44,310 nucleotides of DNA from Myxococcales bacterium (lineage in GTDB: Bacteria > Myxococcota_A > Polyangia > Polyangiales > Polyangiaceae): contig JANXLV010000056.1 in the NCBI GenBank assembly GCA_025355005.1, positions 1-44,310 on the forward strand, in the 5' to 3' direction. The notes beneath the pieces were generated by a model. The model was not told where the DNA came from, did no database searches, and saw only the letters and a list, made by a program, of their open reading frames with translations. The position numbers and the translations under genes are program-made. Positions 1-7,761 of this stretch are shown piece by piece. Position 1 is the stretch's first letter. Each line of letters begins with the position of its first letter.

Positions 1-899
1 CCGTCAACATCGACAAGCTCTCGCTCCTCCACCCGCCGTTCCTCCTCGGCCTCATCGCCGGCGGCTCGGTCATCTACTGGTTCACCGGCGCCAGCACGCA
101 GGCCGTGAGCACGGGCGCGTATCGCGCGGTCGAGTTCATCAAGGCGAACATCAAGCTCGACGGCGCCGAGAGGGCCTCCGTCGAGGACTCCAAGAAGGTC
201 GTCGAGATCTGCACGATCTACGCGCAGAAGGGGATGTACAACATCTTCCTCACCATCTTCTTCAGCACGCTTGCGTTCGCGTTCTTCGACGCGTTCTTCT
301 TCATCGGCTACCTCATCTCGATCGCGATCTTCGGCCTGTTCCAGGCGCTCTTCATGGCAAACGCCGGCGGCGCATGGGACAACGCGAAGAAGGTCGTCGA
401 GGTCGAGCTCAAGATGAAGGGCACGCCGCTCCACGACGCGACCATCGTCGGCGACACCGTCGGCGATCCATTCAAGGACACGTCGTCCGTCGCGCTCAAC
501 CCCGTCATCAAGTTCACGACGCTCTTCGGCCTCCTCGCCGTCGAGCTCGCGCAGCAGATGAAGGAGCAGTCACCGGACTCGTCGTTGCCGCGCGTTCTCT
601 CCGCGATCTTCTTCGCCATCTCGGTTGTCTTCGTCTACCGCAGCTTCTACAGCATGCGCATCGGCGGCAACGAGGACCTGAAGGCCGCGCCGAAGCACGA
701 GGCCAGCGCCTCCGGAGCGGACCAAGACGAAGAGGCGCCCAAGCCGAAGCCCGCGAAGAAGGTCGAGGCGAAGGTCGAGGAGAAGAAGGAAGAGGCCAAG
801 TCCGAGAAGAAGGAAGAGGCCAAGGCCGACGTCAAGGACGAGTCCAAGGCCGACGCCAAGGACGAGAAGAAGAAGGGCGAGGCCGAAGTCGAGGCGTGA
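1..899 (+). CDS. hppA: Membrane-bound proton-translocating pyrophosphatase, C-terminal part (5' truncated)
   Basis: This enzyme hydrolyses pyrophosphate in the cytoplasmic membrane and pumps protons (or sodium). The open frame enters from the window edge (first full codon at base 3), so only the C-terminal part, just under 300 residues, is visible. The family signature is clear: ANAGGAWDNAKK followed by GDTVGDPFKDTS and LNPVIK, the acidic/lysine loop that helps bind Mg-pyrophosphate. Hydrophobic segments surround it (for example FLTIFFSTLAFAFFDAFFF and the stretch around IFFAISVVFVYRS). The usual GP after DPFKDT(S/A) is replaced by SV. After the last membrane segment there is an unusual charged tail of about 65 residues (697-896), built from Lys/Glu/Ala/Asp repeats such as KKEEAK; family members normally end soon after the last helix. 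The cation coupled cannot be judged because the determining helices lie outside the window. Confidence 0.93.
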   Translation, partial: VNIDKLSLLHPPFLLGLIAGGSVIYWFTGASTQAVSTGAYRAVEFIKANIKLDGAERASVEDSKKVVEICTIYAQKGMYNIFLTIFFSTLAFAFFDAFFFIGYLISIAIFGLFQALFMANAGGAWDNAKKVVEVELKMKGTPLHDATIVGDTVGDPFKDTSSVALNPVIKFTTLFGLLAVELAQQMKEQSPDSSLPRVLSAIFFAISVVFVYRSFYSMRIGGNEDLKAAPKHEASASGADQDEEAPKPKPAKKVEAKVEEKKEEAKSEKKEEAKADVKDESKADAKDEKKKGEAEVEA

Positions 900-931
900 G
901 CTTCCACTGACAGTCGCGTAATTCTGAGCGA

Positions 932-975
932 GGGCGTTCTCCCGGTTTGCTGGGGGAGCGCCCTTTGCCTTTTGT
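932..975 (+). terminator. Rho-independent terminator after the pyrophosphatase gene
   Basis: A 12-bp stem is formed by GGGCGTTCTCCC (932-943) and GGGGGAGCGCCC (952-963), with three G-U pairs. The loop is 8 nt, and the T-rich run TTTGCCTTTTGT follows immediately. It starts 33 bases after the stop codon at 899 and ends before the next gene, which suits a transcription end for the pyrophosphatase gene. Confidence 0.8.
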
Positions 976-1014
976 CGGCGGACGGCGACCGGACCGTTGT
1001 ACCCTCGTCCGCTG

Positions 1015-1830
1015 ATGGGCGAGCTCACCTGCGTCACGCTCAACATCTGGAATCGCTTCGGCCCGTGGGAGGAGCGTCTGCCGCGCATCAGGGACGGACT
1101 GCGCGCGCTGGATCCCGACATCATCGGCATGCAGGAGGTGCTGGTCATGGCGGACGCGGGGATCGATCAGAATAAACTGATCGCCGACGGACTTCCGCAG
1201 TCCCACGTGGCCTGGGCCAGGTGCAGCAAGAACCCACATCCCGTGGGCAACTCGATCCTCAGTCGGTTCCCGGTGAAAGACTCCGAGTCCTTCGACCTGC
1301 CCGACGGCGGCACGCACGAGCATCGCGTCATGGTTTATGCGCTCCTCGCCACGCCCCACGGCGACGTCCCCGTGTTCGTCACCCACCTCAACTGGAAGCT
1401 CGACGAGGGACACGTCCGCGTCCTGCAGGTGAAGGAGCTCGCCGCGATCATCGCCGTGAAGGCGCCCAAGACGGGCTTTCCGCCCATCGTGATGGGTGAC
1501 TTCAACGCAGAGCCCGACTCGGATGAGATGCGCTACATGCGCGGCCTCACCGGCCTGGGCGAACGATGCGTGCATTTTACAGATTGTTTCGGTGCCACCC
1601 GTGGCTCACCGGGCTCGAGCCCGGATGCGGATGGCTTCACGTTCGCGCGCGACAATCCGTTCGCGCTGCTCTGCCACGAGCCGAATCGCCGCATCGACTA
1701 CGTCTTCGTACGCGGCCCCGACGACCGCGGCCGCGGTGAGCCGCTGGGCTCCCGCGTGTGCATGGACAAGGCAACGGACGGCGTGCACGCAAGCGACCAC
1801 TACGGGGTATGGGCAAAGATCTCCGCATGA
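1015..1830 (+). CDS. Endonuclease/exonuclease/phosphatase (EEP) family hydrolase
   Basis: A 271-residue metal-dependent phosphodiesterase-fold protein; the substrate is unknown and could be nucleic acid, a phospholipid or an inositol phosphate. The EEP motifs occur in order: TLNIWN near residue 8 (Asn10), MQEVL with the metal-binding Glu near 41, THLNWK, GDFNAEP near 161, RRIDYVFV near 230 and the terminal SDHYGVWAKI near 260 with the catalytic Asp-His. No signal peptide is evident, so it is probably cytoplasmic. I start at ATG 1015; the in-frame TTG at 997 would add six poorly supported residues. The stop overlaps the start of the outer-membrane protein gene (ATGA at 1827-1830), so the two are probably translationally coupled. 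Confidence 0.85.
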   Translation: MGELTCVTLNIWNRFGPWEERLPRIRDGLRALDPDIIGMQEVLVMADAGIDQNKLIADGLPQSHVAWARCSKNPHPVGNSILSRFPVKDSESFDLPDGGTHEHRVMVYALLATPHGDVPVFVTHLNWKLDEGHVRVLQVKELAAIIAVKAPKTGFPPIVMGDFNAEPDSDEMRYMRGLTGLGERCVHFTDCFGATRGSPGSSPDADGFTFARDNPFALLCHEPNRRIDYVFVRGPDDRGRGEPLGSRVCMDKATDGVHASDHYGVWAKISA

Positions 1831-3740
1831 CCACAAGATCCCGGCTCGCCTCGGCGCTGTGCACCCTGTTCGCTCTGACAACGGTCGGCACCTCCGCGCG
1901 CGCGGAAGATCTCGCGCCGCCTGCGGCCGCTCCCCCCCCGCCCACGTCCAACATGGAGCTCTCATCGTACGAGCAGGAGACGCTGCGCCTCGGACTCGCG
2001 AAGTTCGAGGAGGTCATCGAGCCCGCGGCCGAGGGCAAGCCCATCGAACGCATCGACGTCGTCAGCCTCGACGTGTTCGAGGATCGCGACGTGATGCCAA
2101 AGGCAGCGGAGGAGCGGCCCTGGGCGAAGAAGACGCTCACCACGTCGCGCAACATCGCCAACTCGATCCACTGGACGTCTCGCGACTTCACGATCCGTCG
2201 CGAGGTGCTCTTCTCGACCGGCGAACCCTTCAAGAAGATCCTCGCGGAAGAGACCGCACGAAACCTCCGCTCGCTCTCGCAGCTATCGGCCGTCGTCATC
2301 GTTCCGGTGAAGTCCAAGACGTCCCCCGACAAGGTCCGCGTCCTCGTGATCACGAAGGACGTGTGGAGCCTTCGCCTCAACTGGAACCTTGCCTTCGGCA
2401 ACGGGAAGATCTCCCAGCTCACGTTCCAGCCGCAGGAGCGCAACGTCCTTGGCCTGCACCACACGGCCAGCACGCTGTTCGATCTCCTTCCGCTCTCCTA
2501 CACGCTCGGCGTCGGCTACAGCGTGCCGCGCTTCGGCACGACGCGCATCGGCGCAGGCACGTCAGCGAGCCTGGTCATGAACCGCGAGACCGGCAAGCCC
2601 GAGGGCGCTGGTCTTGGCGCAAGCGTCGGCCAGCCGCTCTTCTCCGCCCAGACCGAGTGGGCGTGGTCGGTCTCCGCGTCTTATGCAAACGCAGTCACGC
2701 GACGCTACGTCAACGGTGAGCTCGGCGTGTTTCTCGACAGGAGCGCTCCAAAGGGGGCCGCTGGGGTCCCGTTCGAGTACCGCTCACAAGGAACGACGGA
2801 GTCCGCCGGCATCACGCGCAGCTTCGGGTGGGAGAATAAGTTCGACATCACCTTCGGCGCCGGCATCAGCACGTCCGCGTACAACACCGTCGACGATCTC
2901 TCCAGGTTCGACCCCGCATCGGTCGCCGGCTTCCTGCAACGCGTGCCCGTGGGCGAGACGCGCGTCGGCCCCGCCGTCACGTTCCAGGCGTACACGACGC
3001 GCTTCCACGCGATGCACGACTTCGCATCGCTCGCGCTCGAAGAGGACTACCGCCTGGGTCACAACGTCATTTTGAAGCTCTATCGCGCAAACAAGGAGCT
3101 CGGCTCCACGCGCGACGTCGCTGGCAGCTCGGGCGCCATGCAGTACACCGTTCCGCTCGGCGACGGCATCGCGCGCGGCAGCGTGGAGGGCTTCGCGGAG
3201 CAGGACATGACCCCTGGTCAAGAGCGCATCCGCGACGCCGCCATGTCCGCGTCACTCAAGCTGGTCACGCCGCGCATCCGTTTCGGTCGCTTCGTCTTCG
3301 ACTCCACCGTCACCGATCGCGAGCGCAACTACCTGAACGCCACGTCGTACCTCGGTGGCTCCGGCCGGCTCCGCGGCTACCCGACGAGCTACTACTTCGG
3401 GAAGGACTTCTATGTGTCCAACCTGGAGTTCCGCTCGCGACCGATCTCCTTGCTCACCGCGCAGGTCGGCGGCGTCCTCTTCCACGACATGGGTGATGCC
3501 TTCACCGATTTCGACACGGTGAGCTTCAAGCACTCCGTCGGCGGCGGCGTGCGCGTCCTCTTTCCGGAGCTCGATCGCGCGGTGTTTCGTCTAGATATCG
3601 CGGTGCCGCTCAACAGGCCGAACCCCGGGGCCCGTGACTACTCCGCCTGTCAGCCCGCCGGTGTGGCGTGCAAGATCGACCCCGTCAGCTACTTCGTCAC
3701 CTTCGGCCAGGCCTTCGATTTCACAAGCATAGCCCCATGA
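1827..3740 (+). CDS. BamA/TamA-like outer-membrane beta-barrel protein (surface antigen D15 type)
   Basis: 637 residues. It begins with a Sec signal peptide (residues 1-26, ending TSARA before EDLA) and a proline-rich linker. A POTRA-like region follows (about 60-180: FTIRREVLFSTGEPF, then a segment with LRSLSQLSAVVIVPV). The rest is a long series of amphipathic beta strands typical of a 16-strand barrel, with SGRLRGYPTSYYFG near 512 matching the conserved (V/I)RGY-type loop of the family. The end, YFVTFGQAFDF, is an outer-membrane C-terminal signature, with five extra residues after it. It overlaps the upstream gene by 4 nt. An in-frame ATG at 1809 would give a slightly longer signal peptide. 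It probably acts in outer-membrane protein insertion or substrate export; it is not the main BamA, since it has only one recognisable POTRA. Confidence 0.75.
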   Translation: MTTRSRLASALCTLFALTTVGTSARAEDLAPPAAAPPPPTSNMELSSYEQETLRLGLAKFEEVIEPAAEGKPIERIDVVSLDVFEDRDVMPKAAEERPWAKKTLTTSRNIANSIHWTSRDFTIRREVLFSTGEPFKKILAEETARNLRSLSQLSAVVIVPVKSKTSPDKVRVLVITKDVWSLRLNWNLAFGNGKISQLTFQPQERNVLGLHHTASTLFDLLPLSYTLGVGYSVPRFGTTRIGAGTSASLVMNRETGKPEGAGLGASVGQPLFSAQTEWAWSVSASYANAVTRRYVNGELGVFLDRSAPKGAAGVPFEYRSQGTTESAGITRSFGWENKFDITFGAGISTSAYNTVDDLSRFDPASVAGFLQRVPVGETRVGPAVTFQAYTTRFHAMHDFASLALEEDYRLGHNVILKLYRANKELGSTRDVAGSSGAMQYTVPLGDGIARGSVEGFAEQDMTPGQERIRDAAMSASLKLVTPRIRFGRFVFDSTVTDRERNYLNATSYLGGSGRLRGYPTSYYFGKDFYVSNLEFRSRPISLLTAQVGGVLFHDMGDAFTDFDTVSFKHSVGGGVRVLFPELDRAVFRLDIAVPLNRPNPGARDYSACQPAGVACKIDPVSYFVTFGQAFDFTSIAP

Positions 3741-3772
3741 AAAGCCGGTAACATGGGTCCCCGGAAGGTAGG

Positions 3773-5545
3773 GTGGGTGGTGTGAGCGAGGCGCGGAGGG
3801 TCGAGTTCTTCAAGCTGTCCCGCGCCATTCAGGACAGGTTCGTCGGCTCCGCCGGCAACGTGTTCGCGCCGTTGCCCCTTCTTTTCCAGCACGTCTCGCC
3901 GAAGACGCCTTTGTACTGGGCCGGCGCCAGCCTCGTGTCGCTCATCGCCCTCGTGTTCGTGGCACGGACCGGCTACGGAGACCTCACGAGTGCGCTGTCG
4001 TGGCACGGATTCGTCGCGTGCATCGAGTACATCCTGCTCATCGCAGGCGTCATCGGGTGTGCCGTGCGGGCCGTGCACCTCCGGAAGCGCATCACGCAGC
4101 TGCCGTACCGGCCGGGCATCTACACGTTCCCCATGTGCCTCGTGGACGCGCGCTCGGAGAAATTCGACGTCGTCGACATGAATACCCTCGTGGCCGCAAC
4201 AGCGGTCCAGGGGCCCGTCGCGAAGGTGCTCCTCCAGTTCCAGAGCGGCCGCAAGATCGAGATCCCGGTCGACAACGCGCAGGCAGCCGACGCCGCCGTG
4301 GTCGCCATCAACGGCAACAAGGAGGAGGTCCGCGCCGCGCTCGAGCGCAACGATCCAGGCGAGATCGTCTCGCTCGACCCGCTGCACCAGCCGCGCTTCT
4401 CCAGCCCGGTCGCGCCGCGCGATGCGTACGCGGCCTATGCGCCGCCGTGGGCGAAGTTCTTCTTCGCGATCGGCCTTGGCGTGGGCGTCGTCGTCGGTCC
4501 CGTGATGTGGCTCGCGCGGAACTCCGGCAGTGACACGCGGATGTACAAGACCGCCTCCAAAGCGGACAGCGTGGACTCGTACAAGGCGTACCTCGCGCAC
4601 GGGAGAGCGCACGCGGACGAGGTGCGCGACACGTTGCTCCCGCACGCGGAGCTGCAGATCGCGATCGCGCAGAACACGCCTGAGGCGCTGCTCGAATACA
4701 TCGCGTCGCATCCAGACTCCAAGATCAAGCCAGAGGTGGACGCCGCCCTGCGAACCGCGCTGCTCGCTGCGCTGGCGGATGCCAAGAAATCCGGCACGCT
4801 CGCCGCGCTCGGCTCCTTCGCCTCGAAGCACGCCGCGCAGAAATCGTTCGTGCAGAAGGAGCTCGCCGCGTCGATGCACGACGTCTACGCGCGCGAGCTC
4901 ACCGCGTACCTGGCGAAGGCGCCCACGAAGGACAAGGCGGTCGCGCCGTTCATCGAGAAGCTCTTCGCGTGGGCGGAGGCGCACGGCCCCAGCGTGGAGA
5001 TCAAGGCGCGTCGCCGCACGAACTCCAACCTGGACAAGGCCGACAAGTTCCTCGAGAAGGTGCCCACCTTCATGGGCCAGGTCTCTTACCCGACGCGCTA
5101 CTTCGACACGGCCCACTCGCAGAAGCGCGAGGTCGCGGCGATGGGCGTGTTCGCGGAGAGGCTCTCGGGCGTGTTCTCGAAGGAGCTGATCGAGTTCAAG
5201 CTCGCCGGCGAAGGCCCCGACCCCGCGCAGCCCATCCCGGCGTTCACGGTGCCCACGCTGCTCATCACGCACGTGGAGGACTGGTCCACGCTCACGTACG
5301 AGACGAAGGTCCCGCGCGGCTGCTTCGTGGGCATCATCTACCACTTCGAAGTGGACTTCTATCTGCCGGGCGACGCGAAGCCGTACAAGTGGAAGCAGGA
5401 CATCGGCAAGGGCGCGCCGCTCGGCATCCTCGACAAGCCAGGCGAAGGCAGCAACGAAGACCGTCTGTACGAATCGATGTCCACCGACACGTTCAAGCTG
5501 ATGGAAGACCGCTACCTCGCAACCATCATCCCAGCCGAGAAATAG
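3773..5545 (+). CDS. Hypothetical membrane protein with three transmembrane segments
   Basis: 590 residues, not recognised. Predicted membrane segments lie near residues 46-66 (YWAGASLVSLIALVFVA), 78-97 (FVACIEYILLIAGVIGCAV) and 224-246 (FFFAIGLGVGVVVGPVMWLA). The segment between the second and third (about 105-215) looks like a compact soluble domain. The part after 250 is mainly helical and Ala/Lys/Glu-rich (for example PEALLEYIASHPDSKIKPEV), suggesting helical repeats, and ends in a beta-rich region with YLPGDAKPYKWKQDIG. The start is GTG 3773 behind GGAAGG; GTG 3782 is also possible. It lies 32 bases after the outer-membrane protein gene and converges on the peptidase gene with only 9 bases between stops. 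Confidence 0.8.
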   Translation: MGGVSEARRVEFFKLSRAIQDRFVGSAGNVFAPLPLLFQHVSPKTPLYWAGASLVSLIALVFVARTGYGDLTSALSWHGFVACIEYILLIAGVIGCAVRAVHLRKRITQLPYRPGIYTFPMCLVDARSEKFDVVDMNTLVAATAVQGPVAKVLLQFQSGRKIEIPVDNAQAADAAVVAINGNKEEVRAALERNDPGEIVSLDPLHQPRFSSPVAPRDAYAAYAPPWAKFFFAIGLGVGVVVGPVMWLARNSGSDTRMYKTASKADSVDSYKAYLAHGRAHADEVRDTLLPHAELQIAIAQNTPEALLEYIASHPDSKIKPEVDAALRTALLAALADAKKSGTLAALGSFASKHAAQKSFVQKELAASMHDVYARELTAYLAKAPTKDKAVAPFIEKLFAWAEAHGPSVEIKARRRTNSNLDKADKFLEKVPTFMGQVSYPTRYFDTAHSQKREVAAMGVFAERLSGVFSKELIEFKLAGEGPDPAQPIPAFTVPTLLITHVEDWSTLTYETKVPRGCFVGIIYHFEVDFYLPGDAKPYKWKQDIGKGAPLGILDKPGEGSNEDRLYESMSTDTFKLMEDRYLATIIPAEK

Positions 5546-5554
5546 CGCCTCTTC

Positions 5555-7747
5555 TCAGTGGTTCGCGAGGAACGCCTTGTAGGCTTCGCGTGTGGGCGGG
5601 CGGCCGAGGAAGTGCTCGACGAGCTTGTCGCCGTCGTCGCTTCCGCCGGGGGCGAGCACGAAGTCGCGGTACTCGGTCGCGGTCTTGTGATCGAACATGC
5701 CGTTCTTCTTGAACCGCGTGAAGAGGTCCTGCGCGAGCGAGAGCGCCCACTGGTAGCCGTAGTAGCCGGCGTCGTAGCCGACCAGGTGTCCGAACGTCGC
5801 CTGGAAATGTGTACCTTCCACGTATTTGAAGGGCACGTATGCGGTCTGCACCTCGGCGAGCACCTGCGTCGTGTCGAAGCCGGGATCACGCGTGTGGTAC
5901 GTCTGGTCCAGCGCCGCGAGAAACAGCTGTCGCGACGTCGCGAGCGACACGCCGAAGCTCCGCGCGCGCGTCATGGCCGCGTGCAGCTTGTCAGGCAGCG
6001 GCGCGCCGGTCTCGTGGTGCTTCGCGAACTTGGCGAGCGAGTCCTTGGACCACGCCCACTCCTCCAGCATCTGTGACGGCGCCTCCACGAAGTCGCGCTC
6101 GACCGCGGTGCCCGCGTAGCTTGAGAGCTCCGCGGTGGAGAGCAGGTGGTGCAGCACGTGGCCGAACTCGTGGAAGAACGTGACCACGTCCTGGTGACTC
6201 ATCAGCGCAGGCGTGCCGGTGCCCGGCTTCGGGAAGTTGCAGACGATGGACGCGATCGGCACGAGCCGCGAGCCGTCGTTCATCTTCTTGGTGGGTCGGA
6301 TGCTGAAGACGGCAGCGTGCTTGTACTTGCCCTCGCGCGGGTAGAGATCGAAGAAGAAGCGCCCGAGCTCCTTGCCGGTTGCAGCGTCGGACACGCGCAA
6401 TGCCTCCACGTCACCGTGCCAGCGCGGCGCGGCTTCCGCGGAGAGCACCTCGTACTTGATGCCGAACAGCTCGCTCGTGATGTCGAGCAAGCCCTGCTTC
6501 ACGCGGCCGATCTCGAAGTACTGGCTGACCTCCTTGGAGTCCAGACCGTACTTCTCCTGTCGCAGCCGGTCCTCGAGGTACGAGCGATCCGCGAACGTGA
6601 GCGGCTCGTCCTTCTTGCCGCCCAGCTTCTCGTGCATGCGGTGGAACTCCGTCATCTCCTCCGCCGCGCGCGCCTTCACGAAGCCTCGGAGATCTTCCAG
6701 GAACGCGGCCACGGTCTTGCTGCTCTTCGCCATGCGCGGCTCCAGCACGTAGTCCGCCCACGTGGGGTAGCCGAGCAGCTTCGCCTTCTCCTTGCGCAGG
6801 AGGAGCAGCTTCTCCAGGACCTTCACGTTCTTGTCCGCCGCGCGGTTGTCGAAGAGCTTGTAGAGCTCGAAGGCGACCTTCCGATTCTTTGCATACTGCA
6901 TGAATGGGAAATAGTCGGGGTAGTCGGTCGTGATCTTCACCTTGCCGTCCGCGCCCGGCTTGTGCGAATCCACGTAGCCCTGCGGCAGCCCTGCCATGTC
7001 CTTCGGGTCCACCATCAGCGACAGCGTGGAGTCGGCCAGGTTCGTGTCGAAGTCCTGCGACTCCTTCGTGAGCGTCTCGTTCAGCTCACGCAGGCGCGCC
7101 TGACCCGCCTCGGGGAGCTCCAGGCCGTTGCGGCGGAAGTCGCGCAGCGTGTGCTCGAGCAGGCGCTTCTGATCGGGCGCGAGCTTCGGGCTGGTCTTCG
7201 CGTAGCGAGAGATCACGCGCGCGAGCTTCGCGTTCAGGAACAGCTCCGTGCCGAACTTGTCGACCTTCGGCTCGCAGCCCTTCGCGGCCTCACGTACGGC
7301 CGCGTCCGGACTCGCGACGGAGATGAGCGCGGGAAAATCAGACGCGTTTCGCACGGCGAGGTTCAGCTCGTCGAACTTGCCCAGCACCGCCGCATACGTG
7401 AGGTTGTCGTCCGTCGCCCCGTCCAGCGCGACGATCTCCGTGAGCAGCGCGTCCGCCTTGTTCAGGCTCTCGTCGCAGAGACGGATGATCCCGTCCTTCG
7501 TGAGGCCGATGGTCGTGGGGTCGGTGTCCGTGGGGAGCATCTTCTTCTCTTGGGCTTTTGGTGTGGCAGAGGCAAGGGGAGTGGCGTCGCGCTTCATCGC
7601 ACGCAGCAACGGAACTTGCTGACGCGGAGCAGAGTCCTCGGTCTTCGGAGGAGCCTCCGCCGGTCCGCACGCGCCGAGCGCGAGCACCGCTCCGAAAGCG
7701 GTGAGGGCCGCGAGGACGCAGAGCGCACGGCTGGTTCGGGGTCGCAT
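5555..7747 (-). CDS. M3-family zinc oligopeptidase lipoprotein (thimet oligopeptidase-like)
   Basis: A 730-residue metallopeptidase that cleaves short peptides. The zinc site is HEFGHVLHHLL near residue 525, with the third-ligand region FVEAPSQMLEEW about 28 residues on; both are diagnostic of family M3. The N-terminus is a lipoprotein signal with lipobox LGAC (Cys27), so it is exported and lipid-anchored; most M3A peptidases are cytoplasmic, while exported forms are known in some Gram-negatives. I start at ATG 7747; the in-frame GTG 7756 adds MAP only. It is the last gene of a four-gene operon, 14 bases after addA. A role in using peptides from extracellular proteolysis is inference from export plus family. 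Confidence 0.9.
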   Translation of the reverse strand: MRPRTSRALCVLAALTAFGAVLALGACGPAEAPPKTEDSAPRQQVPLLRAMKRDATPLASATPKAQEKKMLPTDTDPTTIGLTKDGIIRLCDESLNKADALLTEIVALDGATDDNLTYAAVLGKFDELNLAVRNASDFPALISVASPDAAVREAAKGCEPKVDKFGTELFLNAKLARVISRYAKTSPKLAPDQKRLLEHTLRDFRRNGLELPEAGQARLRELNETLTKESQDFDTNLADSTLSLMVDPKDMAGLPQGYVDSHKPGADGKVKITTDYPDYFPFMQYAKNRKVAFELYKLFDNRAADKNVKVLEKLLLLRKEKAKLLGYPTWADYVLEPRMAKSSKTVAAFLEDLRGFVKARAAEEMTEFHRMHEKLGGKKDEPLTFADRSYLEDRLRQEKYGLDSKEVSQYFEIGRVKQGLLDITSELFGIKYEVLSAEAAPRWHGDVEALRVSDAATGKELGRFFFDLYPREGKYKHAAVFSIRPTKKMNDGSRLVPIASIVCNFPKPGTGTPALMSHQDVVTFFHEFGHVLHHLLSTAELSSYAGTAVERDFVEAPSQMLEEWAWSKDSLAKFAKHHETGAPLPDKLHAAMTRARSFGVSLATSRQLFLAALDQTYHTRDPGFDTTQVLAEVQTAYVPFKYVEGTHFQATFGHLVGYDAGYYGYQWALSLAQDLFTRFKKNGMFDHKTATEYRDFVLAPGGSDDGDKLVEHFLGRPPTREAYKAFLANH

Positions 7748-7761
7748 GGGGGCCACGAACT

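Noticed and set aside
3689..5344. Long - strand open frame opposite the membrane protein gene
   Set aside because: Arg/Asp/Glu/His-rich composition without domains; the + frame has clear membrane segments and codon bias.
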